Shown: positions 1 to 9,440 of the stretch, piece by piece | Position numbering within the stretch: position 1 is the stretch's first letter | Layout of the letters: each line of letters begins with the position of its first letter | NCBI RefSeq assembly: GCF_008932295.1 | Contig: NZ_WBWA01000026.1 | Span: 1-64,000 of the forward strand | Length of the DNA stretch: 64,000 nt | From: Brucella tritici | GTDB lineage: Bacteria; Pseudomonadota; Alphaproteobacteria; Rhizobiales; Rhizobiaceae | Reading direction: 5' to 3' | Notes under the pieces: generated by a model | What the model was told of the DNA's origin: nothing | Seen by the model: only the letters and a program-made list of their open reading frames with translations | Database searches by the model: none | Translations under genes and position numbers: made by a program

Positions 1-124
1 CACCTTCTGCCGCCTCAAGGACTGGAGGCGTGTCGCGACACGATATGACAAGCTCATGATTAACTTCGCAGCAACCTGCTACATCGCCGCCATCGTCACA
101 TGGTGGATCAATTGAGTCTGGACC
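1..124 (+). mobile_element. Right end of an IS5-family insertion sequence (truncated by window edge)
   Basis: The window opens inside an insertion sequence. The transposase C-terminus ends at 115, and the next bases, GAGTCTGGACC (about 114-124), look like the terminal inverted repeat of IS427-group IS5 elements. Immediately after comes CTAG (125-128), the terminal tetranucleotide of the adjacent palindromic repeat. The left end lies outside the window, so completeness and target duplication cannot be judged. Confidence 0.65.
2..115 (+). CDS. IS5-family transposase, C-terminal fragment
   Basis: Reading frame 2 is open from the window edge to a TGA at 113-115 and encodes 37 residues. It contains FCRLKDWRRVATRYDK, the conserved R-x-K-x-(F/W)RR-(I/V)ATRYDK block near the end of IS5-family DDE transposases, followed by a short hydrophobic tail. 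The block normally follows the catalytic glutamate helix, so this is the last part of the DDE domain. The gene runs out of the window to the left; whether it is intact cannot be seen. It lies in the same orientation as the small ORF at 268. Confidence 0.75.
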   Translation, partial: TFCRLKDWRRVATRYDKLMINFAATCYIAAIVTWWIN

Positions 125-236
125 CTAGAGCATGTCTCCCGAAGGTGGGAACCGGTTTCGGGACAAAGACATGCGTAAAAACAAATGGATAGAGTGGTTC
201 CAACGACTCCGCTTTAACCAGAGCCGCTCCAAAAGT
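125..236 (-). repeat. Palindromic intergenic repeat, Bru-RS-like, copy 1
   Basis: Begins with CTAG directly against the IS end. Read on the minus strand it has the same two-part layout as copies near 27.4, 43.9 and 59.3 kb: a first imperfect palindrome ending in CTCTAT, a T-rich joint with TTTGTTTTTACGCATGTC, then a second palindrome built on the CCGAAACCGGTTCCCAC core and closing with GGAGACATGCTCTAG. The size (about 110 bp) and architecture resemble the Bru-RS repeats known from Brucella; the match to that family by sequence was not tested. Confidence 0.6.
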
Positions 237-267
237 GTGAAGCGACTCTTCATCGGGAGTAAGTAGA

Positions 268-459
268 ATGCTCGAACAAAAATCGGCAGGACTGACCGAG
301 GATACGCTGTTCAAGAAGCCGCTTTCGCGTATGGAAGCCAAGAGCGCCATAACCGACAAGACGGCAAAGGCTATCCTGAAGCATGAAAAAGCTGCGGTGG
401 ATGCCAAGACCGAACGATTGAAAGCTGCGCGCCTTGAGCGCGATAGGCTCGCATTATAG
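268..459 (+). CDS. Small hypothetical protein, 63 aa, lysine/alanine-rich
   Basis: ATG start with a reasonable ribosome site (GGGAGTAAGTAG just upstream) and a 63-residue product with no stop-rich or biased shadow behaviour. It is highly charged, with many Lys, Arg, Glu and Ala residues, and the second half (from about residue 27) reads as a long amphipathic helix with possible coiled-coil character. There is no signal peptide, membrane segment or recognisable domain. It lies between an IS end with its repeat and an rpsU paralogue on the same strand. Function unknown; it may be a conserved small cytosolic protein. Confidence 0.5.
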   Translation: MLEQKSAGLTEDTLFKKPLSRMEAKSAITDKTAKAILKHEKAAVDAKTERLKAARLERDRLAL

Positions 460-577
460 CCGGTCCCATAGCTGTATTGTGCAATCGTGCAAAACGAATG
501 AATAGAGGCAGGTCGTAGCCAGCACGATGAAATAATTACATTTTATCGGTTTCTGTGCGGCCAGGAAAGGAGCTAAA

Positions 578-862
578 TTGCAAGTACTGGTAAGAGATAA
601 TAATGTTGATCAGGCGCTGCGTGTGCTCAAGAAGAAGATGCAGCGCGAGGGAATTCTCCGCGAACTGAAAGAACGCAGGGCTTATGAAAAGCCTTCGGAG
701 AAGCGCGCGCGTGAGAAGGGTGAGGCTATTCGCCGTGCGCGCAAGGATGCGAAAAAGCGGGCACAGCGCGAAGGTTTGCTGCCGAAGCCGAAGAAGAAGG
801 TTGCTCCCGCACGGTCGAGAACCCCGGTCGCTTCCGCACCTGCGACCTCTTCTGCTGCGTAA
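578..862 (+). CDS. rpsU: 30S ribosomal protein S21 (bS21), C-terminally extended
   Basis: The N-terminal part, [20 protein letters not shown], is the bS21 signature of alphaproteobacteria; bS21 binds the 30S platform near the anti-Shine-Dalgarno and helps initiation. The reading frame starts with TTG at 578, supported by a strong GGAAAGGAG site at 564-572; no ATG is available nearby. The basic helix ([18 protein letters not shown]) is intact. The protein is 94 aa, longer than the usual 70-78, because of a Pro/Ala/Lys/Ser-rich tail after about residue 66. Alphaproteobacteria often carry more than one rpsU; this divergent, tailed form may be a secondary copy. A strong terminator follows. Confidence 0.9.
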   Translation: MQVLVRDNNVDQALRVLKKKMQREGILRELKERRAYEKPSEKRAREKGEAIRRARKDAKKRAQREGLLPKPKKKVAPARSRTPVASAPATSSAA

Positions 863-904
863 CATAATTCCCGAAATTTCGGATTTTAAAACCGTCCAGA
901 CAGG

Positions 905-935
905 CCGCCGGATCGAAAATGCTCCGGCGGTTTTT
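905..935 (+). terminator. Rho-independent terminator after rpsU
   Basis: Perfect 8-bp stem CCGCCGGA (905-912) with TCCGGCGG (923-930), a 10-nt loop and five T residues, 43 nt after the rpsU stop. Confidence 0.85.
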
Positions 936-961
936 GCGGACGTCGAACGAATATAGTGAGG

Positions 962-989
962 CCCTCGTACCGGCGGATCGGCACGAGGG
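962..989 (-). terminator. Hairpin downstream of metE, possible weak terminator
   Basis: Inverted repeat CCCTCGT (962-968) / ACGAGGG (983-989), 13 nt past the metE stop on the minus strand. There is no clear T-tract after it, so it may be a 3'-end stabiliser rather than an intrinsic terminator. Confidence 0.35.
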
Positions 990-1001
990 ATCGTTTTGAG
1001 C

Positions 1002-3326
1002 TTATGCCTGTGCGCGGAGAGCCTTTGCAGCGGCCACCATATTGACAAGAGCCGGGCGGACTTCTTCCCATTTGCGTGTCTTCAAACCGCAATCCGGATT
1101 AACCCAGAGTTGACCGTCCGAAAGTCGTTGGCGAGCGAGCGAAAGCAGGTTCGTCATTTCAGACACTTCCGGTACACGCGGCGAATGGATGTCATAGACG
1201 CCCGGTCCGATCTCATTCGGATATTTGAACGACTTGAAAGCATCGAGCAATTCCATGCGCGAGCGTGACGTCTCGATCGAAATCACGTCTGCATCCATAT
1301 CCGCAATCGCATCGATAATGTCGTTGAATTCCGAATAGCACATATGCGTGTGAATCTGTGTCTTGTCAGAAACGCCGCTCGAACAGATGCGGAAGCATTC
1401 GACCGCCCAGTCGAGATAGTTTTTCCAGTCCGGGCGGCGCAATGGAAGCCCCTCGCGCAAGGCAGCCTCATCGATCTGGATCATAGCCGCTCCGGCCTTT
1501 TCAAGATCGATCACCTCGTCGCGGATGGCAAATGCGATCTGGCGGCAGGTTTCAGCGCGTGGAATATCGTCACGAACGAAAGACCAGTTCAGGATCGTCA
1601 CAGGACCCGTCAGCATGCCCTTGACGGGGCGTGAGGTCAGGGACTGGGCATATTTCCACCATCCGACGGTCATCGGTTCGGGGCGCGAAACGTCTCCGAA
1701 GATGATCGGCGGGCGAACGTAGCGCGATCCGTAGCTTTGAACCCATGCATGTTTGGTGAAAGCGAAGCCCGATAGCTTTTCGCCAAAGTACTGCACCATG
1801 TCGTTTCGTTCGAACTCGCCATGAACCAGAACATCGAGATCGATTTCTTCCTGCCAGCGGATGGCCGCTTCGGTGGCCCTGCGAATAAAGGTTTCATAGT
1901 CGCTGTCGCTGATTTCTCCCTTGTTGTGAGAGGCGCGGGCTCTGCGGACCTCAGCGGTCTGTGGGAAAGAACCGATTGTCGTGGTGGGAAAGCGCGGCAG
2001 GCCAAGCCTGTCACTCTGCAACCTCTGGCGTTTGCCAAAAGCGCTGGTACGCTTCTTCATACTGCTTTCAACAGATGCAACGCGCTGTTCAACGACCTTG
2101 TTGTGAACCTTGGCCGACGCTGCACGCGCTGCGATGGCCTCGCTTGCGGCCTTGAGCTGTGGCAGAACTGTACTTTTCCCGGATGTCAATGCCTGTCCCA
2201 GAACGGCCAGTTCTTCAAACTTCTGGGCTGCAAAGGCCAGCCAGTTCTTCAGATCGGCGTCGAGATCGGCTTCAAGCGTCAGGTCGATCGGTACATGAAG
2301 CAGCGAGCAGGAAGGCGCGATTTCAACGGATTGCGGGCCACGTTGCTCAACGACCGGCTGCACCTCGTTAATGATCGAAACGAGGTCCGTGCGCCAGATA
2401 TTGCGACCGTCGATCACGCCGAGAGAAAGGACTTTTTCCGGAGCGAGTTTCGATACGACTTCGGAAAGTTGCTTCGGTGCACGGGCAAGATCGACATGCA
2501 GGCCGGCCACTGGCAGGGATATGGCGGTATCGAGGTTGGCACCCAGCGCTCCAAAATAGGTTGCGAGCAGAATCTTTGGTCCGGATACTGACGTCAAACG
2601 CTTATAGGCGAGTTCGAATGCAGCCAGCTCGTTAGGAATGAGATCGAGTACGAGTGCCGGTTCATCGATCTGCACCCAATCGGCGCCTGCGACTGCAAGT
2701 TCTCGCAGCAATTGTTCGTAGACAGGCAGAAGCTTTGGCAAAAGTGCTATGGCATTGAAGCCTTCGGAAGTCGATTTTGCAAGCTTCAGGAATGTCACCG
2801 GGCCTAGAATGACAGGGCGCGTGTGAATGCCCAAAGCCTTGGCTTCCAGAAAATGATCAATAATCCTGGTGCTGGAAAGCCTGAATTCCTGATCGTCGGA
2901 GAGTTCCGGGACCATGTAGTGATAATTTGTGTCGAACCACTTGGTCATTTCCATCGCTGTTGTGCCATGGCCATGATGGGCATGCCCGCAGGAAGCCACT
3001 TCCCCCTGACTTCCGCGCGCCATCGCGAAATAGGTGTCGAGTGAGACTTCGCCGCCGTTCCACCCGTAACGAGCCGGAATTGCGCCGACCGTGACCACCA
3101 TATCCAACACGTGGTCGTAAAGCGAAAAGTCGTTGGACGGAATTTTCACGATGCCCTGATCGCGTTGCTCTTTCCAGTTGGCGGCGCGCAAGGCACTGGC
3201 GATGGTCAGCAACTCCGTTTCAGATGATTTCCCGGCCCAATAGGCTTCAAGCGCGAATTTCAATTCGCGGCGCCGACCGATGCGCGGTACGCCCAAGGTG
3301 GCTGTTGTGATGGTAGCTTTAGACAT
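1002..3326 (-). CDS. metE: Cobalamin-independent methionine synthase
   Basis: Transfers the methyl group of 5-methyltetrahydropteroyltri-L-glutamate to homocysteine in the last step of methionine synthesis, without B12. About 774 aa, the normal length for MetE, with both halves of the duplicated TIM-barrel architecture. Catalytic-domain zinc ligands are visible: the HTHMCYSEF segment supplies His and Cys and the later NPDCGLKTR supplies the second Cys. The chosen start is the ATG at 3326 (MSKATITTATLG); a TTG seven codons upstream is also open, but the ATG fits the family N-terminus. A cobalamin riboswitch lies 120 bp upstream on the same strand, so expression should fall when B12 allows MetH to work. 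The gene is monocistronic as far as visible. Confidence 0.97.
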   Translation of the reverse strand: MSKATITTATLGVPRIGRRRELKFALEAYWAGKSSETELLTIASALRAANWKEQRDQGIVKIPSNDFSLYDHVLDMVVTVGAIPARYGWNGGEVSLDTYFAMARGSQGEVASCGHAHHGHGTTAMEMTKWFDTNYHYMVPELSDDQEFRLSSTRIIDHFLEAKALGIHTRPVILGPVTFLKLAKSTSEGFNAIALLPKLLPVYEQLLRELAVAGADWVQIDEPALVLDLIPNELAAFELAYKRLTSVSGPKILLATYFGALGANLDTAISLPVAGLHVDLARAPKQLSEVVSKLAPEKVLSLGVIDGRNIWRTDLVSIINEVQPVVEQRGPQSVEIAPSCSLLHVPIDLTLEADLDADLKNWLAFAAQKFEELAVLGQALTSGKSTVLPQLKAASEAIAARAASAKVHNKVVEQRVASVESSMKKRTSAFGKRQRLQSDRLGLPRFPTTTIGSFPQTAEVRRARASHNKGEISDSDYETFIRRATEAAIRWQEEIDLDVLVHGEFERNDMVQYFGEKLSGFAFTKHAWVQSYGSRYVRPPIIFGDVSRPEPMTVGWWKYAQSLTSRPVKGMLTGPVTILNWSFVRDDIPRAETCRQIAFAIRDEVIDLEKAGAAMIQIDEAALREGLPLRRPDWKNYLDWAVECFRICSSGVSDKTQIHTHMCYSEFNDIIDAIADMDADVISIETSRSRMELLDAFKSFKYPNEIGPGVYDIHSPRVPEVSEMTNLLSLARQRLSDGQLWVNPDCGLKTRKWEEVRPALVNMVAAAKALRAQA

Positions 3327-3446
3327 GACTGCATAACCCCGATACAAGTTGGGGCGAGGTCATTTGAATGTGTGTGACACAAACCGGCCTCAGGAAGCTG
3401 GCTGTAAATGCGACACATCAGGACACCCCGCCCATGGACGATATAT

Positions 3447-3640
3447 GTCGGGGCAGGTCTCCTGGCTTACGGGTCATCGCCTCTATTCGCCTTCCCGGAT
3501 TTGCACCAGTGGCATTATGAATATCGGCTAGCCGCTTACAGTTGCGGGGGCAGCTCCGGCCTTGCCATAAGGCGCACCGGGTTCCCTCTTAGCTTCACCG
3601 GATCATTCCGGTGAAGAACCACGACAAAATCTAGTCTGTC
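3447..3640 (-). promoter_or_regulatory. Cobalamin (B12) riboswitch controlling metE
   Basis: Read on the minus strand the region contains the hallmark B12 box GCTGCCCCCGCAACTGT (complement of 3538-3554), followed by AAGCGG, and ends with the conserved GTAAGCCAGGAGACCTGCC block (about 3452-3470) that forms the 3' part of the aptamer. The GGAATCCGG-like peripheral stems are also present. It sits in the metE leader. Known logic of this class upstream of metE: adenosyl- or related cobalamin binding switches the B12-independent enzyme off. Outer limits are approximate. Confidence 0.93.
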
Positions 3641-3880
3641 GCAATTGCGTGCGAGTGTCAATATCACATAAAGAAATGTTTATATCTTTACATCATTATT
3701 TGATCTGAATTAGGCGGGCCGCCAGCTGCAACGGTTTCAGGTCGCTGGGTATTGCTGCCGGAAAGAAGCTTTCATTGCCGGAGGAGAACAGGCATTGCCG
3801 GGCGGCAAGCAGTGTAGGAAATCAACGCGATGCGGCGATTACAGCAGCATTTCCCCATCCTGCACGAACTTGTGTAATTT

Positions 3881-3902
3881 TTGACGTTTACGGAAACGTC
3901 AA
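3881..3902 (+). promoter_or_regulatory. Perfect palindromic operator upstream of the beta-oxidation operon
   Basis: TTGACGTTT (3881-3889) and AAACGTCAA (3894-3902) form a perfect 9+9 inverted repeat around ACGG. The site is 229 bp upstream of the acyl-CoA dehydrogenase start. The ACGTTTAC/GTAAACGT flavour resembles operators reported for MerR-family regulators of branched-chain and fatty acid degradation (LiuR type) in proteobacteria; assignment to that regulator is inference. The rest of 3641-4130 shows no gene: it is AT-rich near 3660-3710 (probable metE promoter side) and otherwise featureless. Confidence 0.6.
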
Positions 3903-4130
3903 AGTAGGTTAGCTTCGATCCGGAATTGACCGGGTGAGTGCGGATTCCGTGAGACGCTCAGTCAAAAAAGCAGCAAAAATGGCTATTTTCGCAGAAAATC
4001 ATCCCTTTTTGTTGCAACATGCGCGCTGTCACAACGTTTTGCTATAATGTGGCATGCAGGCATGAAACGCGGTTACGGGCTCGTTCCAGCCATCGCGGAA
4101 CGGCTCAGGTGGTGAATTTGGAGGATTTCT

Positions 4131-5924
4131 ATGCCGAGCTATCGCGCGCCAGTTGAGGATACCAATTTCGTTCTCAACGACGTTCTGAATTATCAGCGCT
4201 ACAACAACCTGCCGGGCTTTGCCGACGCGTCGCCCGATGTCGTCGAGGCAATCCTGTCTGAAGGCGCGAAGCTCGCCGAAGGCACCCTGTTTCCGGTCAA
4301 CCAGACGGCTGATCGCGAAGGCTGCAAGCGTCATTCGGACGGTTCGGTGACGACGCCGAAAGGCTACAAGCAGGCTTATGATCTGTATCGTGAAGGCGGC
4401 TGGCTTGGTCTCGCCGTGCCCGAACAATATGGCGGGCAGGGGCTTCCCTATCTCCTGCACACGGCTGTCGGCGAATATATGTCGTCGGCCAATATGGCGC
4501 TCACCATGTATCCGGGCCTGACACAGGGCGCGATTGCCGCGATCCTGACCCACGGCACCGATGAGCAGAAGGATACCTATCTGCCGAAGATGGTGGAAGG
4601 CACCTGGACCGGCACCATGAACCTGACAGAACCGCATTGCGGTACGGATCTGGGGCTGCTGCGCACCAGCGCCACGCCACAGCAAGACGGCAGCTACAAG
4701 ATTTCCGGCCAGAAGATTTTCATCTCGGCTGGCGAACACGATATGTCGGAAAACATCATCCATCTGGTGCTGGCCCGTATCGACGGTGCGCCGGAAGGCG
4801 TGAAGGGCATTTCGCTGTTCATCGTGCCGAAGTTCATTCTTGACGCGGAAGGCAATCCGGGCGAGCGCAATGGCGTTTCCTGCGGTTCCATTGAAGAAAA
4901 GATGGGCATTCACGGCAATGCCACCTGCGTCATGAATTATGACGAGGCAAAGGGCTTCCTGATCGGCGAGGCGCATAAGGGCCTGCGCGCCATGTTCACG
5001 ATGATGAACGAAGCGCGTCTTGGTGTGGCGCTTCAGGGTCTTTCGATCGCCGAAACCGCTTACCAGAATGCTGCTATCTATGCGCGTGAGCGCATTCAGG
5101 GTCGTGCGCTTTCCGGTGCCGCAGCACCGGACAAGAAGGCCGATCCGATCATCGTGCATCCGGATATTCGCCGCAACCTCATGAACATCCGCGCTTTCAA
5201 CGAAGCCGGTCGCGCGCTTATCCTCTGGACGGCGCTCAATTCCGATATTGCCCATCGTGCAGGCGATGAAGCGGAACGTCAGGCAGCAGACGACCTCGTC
5301 GGACTTCTGACGCCGGTTCTGAAAGGCGTTCTGACCGACAAGGGTTTTGAACACGCCGTCATGGCGCAGCAGGTCTTCGGCGGTCACGGTTATATCGAAG
5401 AACACGGCATGAGCCAGTATGTGCGCGATGCGCGTATCGCCATGATTTATGAAGGCGCAAACGGCATTCAGGCGCTCGATCTCGTCGGTCGCAAGCTGGC
5501 GCTGAATGGCGGTCGCGCGGTTACCGCCTTCTTCAAGGAAGTGGGCGAATTCTGCGAAGCCAATCGCGAGAACGAAAAGCTTTCCTTCTTCACCAAGCAT
5601 CTGAAGAAGGGCCTCAACGATCTTCAGGCCGCCACCATGTGGCTGATGCAGAATGCGATGGCCAAGCCCGACAATGCCGGTGCAGCCTCCAATGACTATA
5701 TGCATCTCTTCGGTCTGGTGGCGCTCGGCTTCATGTGGGCGCGCATGGCCAAGATCGCCGAAGAAAAGCTTGGCAGTGGTGAAGGCAACAAGGCTTTCTT
5801 CGAAGCCAAGCTTGTCACTGCACGCTATTATTTCGAGCGGATCATGCCGGAAAGCGCAGCACATCTCGCACGCATCCAGTCGGGTGCGGATTCGATGATG
5901 GCGCTCAACGCGGACACATTCTGA
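4131..5924 (+). CDS. Acyl-CoA dehydrogenase, long (about 600 aa) FadE-like type
   Basis: FAD enzyme for the first step of beta-oxidation, acyl-CoA to trans-2-enoyl-CoA, passing electrons to ETF. It is 597 aa, typical of the larger bacterial acyl-CoA dehydrogenases with an extra C-terminal domain (roughly residues 470-597). Visible features are the N-terminal helical domain, the [13 protein letters not shown] flavin/substrate motif (about 164-176), a middle beta domain with [14 protein letters not shown], and the catalytic-region segment [22 protein letters not shown] (about 433-455), whose Glu in YEGANG is the usual base. A GGAGG site precedes the ATG. First gene of a three-gene operon with thiolase and FadB-like protein, which fixes its pathway; chain-length preference cannot be read from sequence. 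Confidence 0.93.
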   Translation: MPSYRAPVEDTNFVLNDVLNYQRYNNLPGFADASPDVVEAILSEGAKLAEGTLFPVNQTADREGCKRHSDGSVTTPKGYKQAYDLYREGGWLGLAVPEQYGGQGLPYLLHTAVGEYMSSANMALTMYPGLTQGAIAAILTHGTDEQKDTYLPKMVEGTWTGTMNLTEPHCGTDLGLLRTSATPQQDGSYKISGQKIFISAGEHDMSENIIHLVLARIDGAPEGVKGISLFIVPKFILDAEGNPGERNGVSCGSIEEKMGIHGNATCVMNYDEAKGFLIGEAHKGLRAMFTMMNEARLGVALQGLSIAETAYQNAAIYARERIQGRALSGAAAPDKKADPIIVHPDIRRNLMNIRAFNEAGRALILWTALNSDIAHRAGDEAERQAADDLVGLLTPVLKGVLTDKGFEHAVMAQQVFGGHGYIEEHGMSQYVRDARIAMIYEGANGIQALDLVGRKLALNGGRAVTAFFKEVGEFCEANRENEKLSFFTKHLKKGLNDLQAATMWLMQNAMAKPDNAGAASNDYMHLFGLVALGFMWARMAKIAEEKLGSGEGNKAFFEAKLVTARYYFERIMPESAAHLARIQSGADSMMALNADTF

Positions 5925-5969
5925 GTTAGGGATTGAGCTAAATTTCGAATTTAGCGGGAAGGAGTCAAC

Positions 5970-7178
5970 ATGGCTGAGGCTTATATTTACGATCACGTGC
6001 GCACACCGCGCGGACGTGGCAAGAAGGATGGCAGCCTGCACGAAGTGCCTGCCGTGCGTCTGGGCGCGAAGGTTCTGGAATCCCTGCGCGACCGCAACGG
6101 CATCGATACTGCAAAGGTCGATGACATTATTTTTGGCTGTGTCGATCCGGTCGGCGAAGCTGGCGCTGTCATTCCACGCTCCGCCGCTTTCGAAGCCGGT
6201 TACGACTTCAAGGCCCCGGGCATCCAGATTTCGCGCTTCTGCGCTTCCGGTCTCGATGCCATCAATCTGGCTGCCGCAAAGGTTGCCTTCGGTGCCGACG
6301 AACTGGTGGTTGCTGGCGGCGTTGAAAGCATGTCGCGCGTCGGCATGGGCATGTCGGGCGGCGCCTGGTACATGGACCCATCGGTCGGCTTCCCGGGCTA
6401 TTTCATGCCGCAGGGCGTGTCTGCCGATCTGATCGCCACGAAATATGGTTTCAGCCGCGACGATGTCGATGCCTATGCTGTCGAAAGCCAGAAGCGCGCC
6501 GCCAAGTCGTGGGAAAAGGGCTATTTCAAGAATTCGGTCATTTCGATCAAGGATCAGAACGGCCTGACCATTCTCGACCATGATGAACATATGCGCCCGA
6601 CGACCGATATGCAGGCGCTTGGACAGTTGAACCCGTCCTTTGTGATGCCGGGCGAAATGGGCGGCTTCAATGCTGTCGGCATTCAGGCTCATCCGGAAAT
6701 CGAAACCGTCAATCACGTCCACCATGCCGGTAATTCATCGGGCATTGTCGATGGTGCGGCTGGCGTTCTGGTTGGCTCCAGGAAGGCTGGCAAGGCCTTC
6801 GACATCAAGCCGCGTGCGCGCATTCGTGCTTTTGCGAATATCGGTTCCGAACCGGCGCTCATGCTGACCGGCCCGGTCGATGTGACGGAGAAGCTTCTCA
6901 AGCAGGCGAAGATGAAAATCTCGGACATCGACCTGTTCGAGCTCAACGAAGCTTTCGCCGCTGTGGTCCTGCGCTACATGCAGGCCTTTGATATTCCGCA
7001 CGACAAGATCAACGTCAATGGCGGCGCGATTGCCATGGGCCATCCGCTCGGTGCAACCGGCGCGATGATCCTCGGTACGGTGCTGGATGAGCTGGAACGC
7101 CGCGATCTCAACACCGCGCTGGTGACCTTGTGCATCGGTGCCGGCATGGGCACGGCGACAATCATCGAGCGCGTTTAA
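5970..7178 (+). CDS. fadA: Acetyl-CoA C-acyltransferase (3-ketoacyl-CoA thiolase)
   Basis: Thiolytic cleavage of 3-ketoacyl-CoA to acetyl-CoA and a shortened acyl-CoA, the last step of each beta-oxidation cycle. It is 402 aa, standard for thiolases. The nucleophilic Cys is in [15 protein letters not shown] (about residue 91), the His of the [15 protein letters not shown] motif lies near 355, and the C-terminal CIGAGMGTA motif supplies the second catalytic Cys near 389. GGAAGGAG stands 9 nt before the ATG. It is 45 bp after the acyl-CoA dehydrogenase and 19 bp before the FadB-like gene, so transcription as one operon is very likely. Degradative rather than biosynthetic thiolase is favoured by these neighbours. 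Confidence 0.94.
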   Translation: MAEAYIYDHVRTPRGRGKKDGSLHEVPAVRLGAKVLESLRDRNGIDTAKVDDIIFGCVDPVGEAGAVIPRSAAFEAGYDFKAPGIQISRFCASGLDAINLAAAKVAFGADELVVAGGVESMSRVGMGMSGGAWYMDPSVGFPGYFMPQGVSADLIATKYGFSRDDVDAYAVESQKRAAKSWEKGYFKNSVISIKDQNGLTILDHDEHMRPTTDMQALGQLNPSFVMPGEMGGFNAVGIQAHPEIETVNHVHHAGNSSGIVDGAAGVLVGSRKAGKAFDIKPRARIRAFANIGSEPALMLTGPVDVTEKLLKQAKMKISDIDLFELNEAFAAVVLRYMQAFDIPHDKINVNGGAIAMGHPLGATGAMILGTVLDELERRDLNTALVTLCIGAGMGTATIIERV

Positions 7179-7197
7179 GGCGAGGGAGGTTCTACGA

Positions 7198-9414
7198 ATG
7201 GCTTACACGAATTTCAAAGTTGAAACCGACGTCGATGGCATCGCTCTCGTTACCTGGGACATGCCTGAAAAGTCGATGAATGTTTTCACCGTCGAGGCGA
7301 TGCAGGAATTGAACGCCATCATCGACGCGACGACTGCCGACGAAAAGGTTAAGGGCGTGGTCATCACGTCGGGCAAGGAGAGCTTCTCCGGTGGCGCCGA
7401 CCTGACCATGCTGGAAGGCATGTTCAAGGAGTTCCAGAAGCAGAAGGCCAAGGACCCACAAGGTGCGGTCCAGGCCCTGTTCGACAATGTCGGCAAGATG
7501 AGCGGTCTTTTCCGCAAGCTTGAAACCTGTGGCAAGCCGTGGGTTTCGGCGATCAACGGCACCTGTATGGGCGGCGCGTTTGAAATGTCGCTTTCCTGCC
7601 ATGCGCGGGTGGCATCCGATGCGCCGGGTGTGAAGCTGGCGCTGCCGGAAGTGAAGGTCGGCCTGTTTCCGGGCGCTGGCGGCACGCAGCGCGTTCCGCG
7701 CCTTGCCAACCAGCAGGACGCGCTTCAGATGATGACGACCGGCTCCAGCTTGACCGCGCAGCGAGCCAAGGCAATGGGTCTCGTCACGGAAGTTGCACCG
7801 GCCAAGAAGCTGGTTGAAACCGCAAAGAAGCTCATCAAGGGCGGCCTCAAGCCGGTTCAGCCATGGGATGAAAAGGGCTTCAAGCTTCCGGGCGGCGCGA
7901 TCTACTCGGCTGCCGGTGCCAATCTCTGGCCTGCTGCGACTGCCATTCTGCGTCGCGAAACATCGGGCAATTACCCGGCGGCGCTCGCTATCCTGAAGTC
8001 GGTTTATGAAGGTCTTCTGGTGCCATTCGATACTGGCCTCAGAATAGAGCAGCGCTATTTCACCGAAATCCTCCAGACGACCGAAGCCGGCATGATGATC
8101 CGCTCGCTGTTCGTGTCGTTGCAGGAACTGAACAAGGGCGCACGCCGCCCGGCGGATGAAAAGCCGACCAAGCTCAAGAAGATCGGCGTCATTGGCGCTG
8201 GTTTCATGGGTGCGGGCATTGCCTATGTGACCGCCAAGGCGGGCATTCCGGTTGTGCTGATCGACCGCGATCAGGAAGCCGCCGACAAGGGCAAGGCCCA
8301 TACGGCTGATCTCGTGACCAAGGAAATGCAGAAGGGCCGTGCCACCGAGGCCGACAAGGAAAAGCTCCTGTCGCTCATCACCGCAACGCCTGACTATGCT
8401 GAACTCGACGGTGCCGATCTGGTGATCGAAGCCGTGTTTGAAGACCGCGACGTCAAGCGCGTTGCGACCGAGAAGGCCGAGGAAGTGCTGAAGTCTTCGG
8501 CGATCTTCGCGTCGAACACCTCGACCCTGCCGATCAGCGGTCTTGCCAAGGTCTCGAAGCGTCCGAAAAACTTCATCGGCATCCACTTCTTCTCGCCTGT
8601 TGATAAGATGATGCTGGTGGAAGTCATTCTCGGCAAGAAGACATCCGACAAGGCTTTGGCCGTAGCCCTTGATTATGTACGCGCAATCAAGAAGACGCCG
8701 ATTGTCGTCAACGACACACGGGGCTTCTACGTCAATCGTTGCGTGCTGCGCTATATGTCGGAAGCTTACAACATGCTGGTTGAAGGCGTTCCGGCTGCGA
8801 TGATCGAAAATGCCGCCCGCATGGCCGGTATGCCCGTTGGTCCGCTGGCGCTCAATGACGAAACCGCTATCGATCTCTCGCAGAAAATCCTCAAGGCAAC
8901 GCTTGCCGATCTTGGCGAAAAAGCTGTCGATCCGCGCCATGTCGAGCTGGTGGACAGGCTCGTCAACGAGTTCGACCGCAAGGGCCGCAAGAATGGCAAG
9001 GGATTCTACGAATATCCGGCCAAACCTGCCAAGAAGCATCTCTGGGCTGGTCTCAAGGATCTCTATCCGCAGCAGGACCCCGACAAGATCGATGTGAAGG
9101 AGCTGAAGGAACGCTTCCTCGTCACCATCGCTCTGGAAGCTGCCCGCGTGATGGAAGAAGGCATTGTCACCGATCCGCGTGAAGCCGATGTCGGCTCCAT
9201 TCTCGCCTTCGGTTTTGCGCCTTATACAGGTGGTACGCTGTCTTATATCGATGGCATGGGCGCGAAGAAATTCGTCAAGCTTGCCAAGGAGTTGCAGAAG
9301 AAATACGGCCAGCAGTTCAAGGCGCCGAAGCTTCTGCTCGACATGGCCGAGAACGGCGAAAGCTTCTATCAGCGCTTCAACCCGTACAAGACGGAGACGA
9401 AGAAGGCAGCGTAA
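7198..9414 (+). CDS. fadJ: Bifunctional enoyl-CoA hydratase / 3-hydroxyacyl-CoA dehydrogenase
   Basis: A 738-aa fusion that hydrates enoyl-CoA and oxidises the 3-hydroxyacyl-CoA with NAD. The N-terminal crotonase domain (about 1-190) has the oxyanion-hole segments SGGADLTML and INGTCMGGAFE and the two catalytic acid positions around LALPEVKVGLFPGAGG. From about 325 the dehydrogenase begins with the Rossmann motif IGVIGAGFMGAGIA, followed by the HFFSPVDKMMLVEV segment with the catalytic His and the C-terminal 3HCDH domains. The start is ATG 7198 (GAGGGAGG upstream); a longer frame upstream overlaps fadA and is rejected. Third and last gene of the operon; a terminator follows. FadB versus FadJ naming is uncertain. 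Confidence 0.93.
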   Translation: MAYTNFKVETDVDGIALVTWDMPEKSMNVFTVEAMQELNAIIDATTADEKVKGVVITSGKESFSGGADLTMLEGMFKEFQKQKAKDPQGAVQALFDNVGKMSGLFRKLETCGKPWVSAINGTCMGGAFEMSLSCHARVASDAPGVKLALPEVKVGLFPGAGGTQRVPRLANQQDALQMMTTGSSLTAQRAKAMGLVTEVAPAKKLVETAKKLIKGGLKPVQPWDEKGFKLPGGAIYSAAGANLWPAATAILRRETSGNYPAALAILKSVYEGLLVPFDTGLRIEQRYFTEILQTTEAGMMIRSLFVSLQELNKGARRPADEKPTKLKKIGVIGAGFMGAGIAYVTAKAGIPVVLIDRDQEAADKGKAHTADLVTKEMQKGRATEADKEKLLSLITATPDYAELDGADLVIEAVFEDRDVKRVATEKAEEVLKSSAIFASNTSTLPISGLAKVSKRPKNFIGIHFFSPVDKMMLVEVILGKKTSDKALAVALDYVRAIKKTPIVVNDTRGFYVNRCVLRYMSEAYNMLVEGVPAAMIENAARMAGMPVGPLALNDETAIDLSQKILKATLADLGEKAVDPRHVELVDRLVNEFDRKGRKNGKGFYEYPAKPAKKHLWAGLKDLYPQQDPDKIDVKELKERFLVTIALEAARVMEEGIVTDPREADVGSILAFGFAPYTGGTLSYIDGMGAKKFVKLAKELQKKYGQQFKAPKLLLDMAENGESFYQRFNPYKTETKKAA

Positions 9415-9440
9415 ACATCCCTCCTTCGCAAAATCATCAG

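Noticed and set aside
4029-6725. 898-codon open frame on the minus strand
   Set aside because: It lies antisense to the acyl-CoA dehydrogenase and thiolase genes, both of which have intact motifs. Such mirror frames come from the codon bias of the real genes; the product has no family features.
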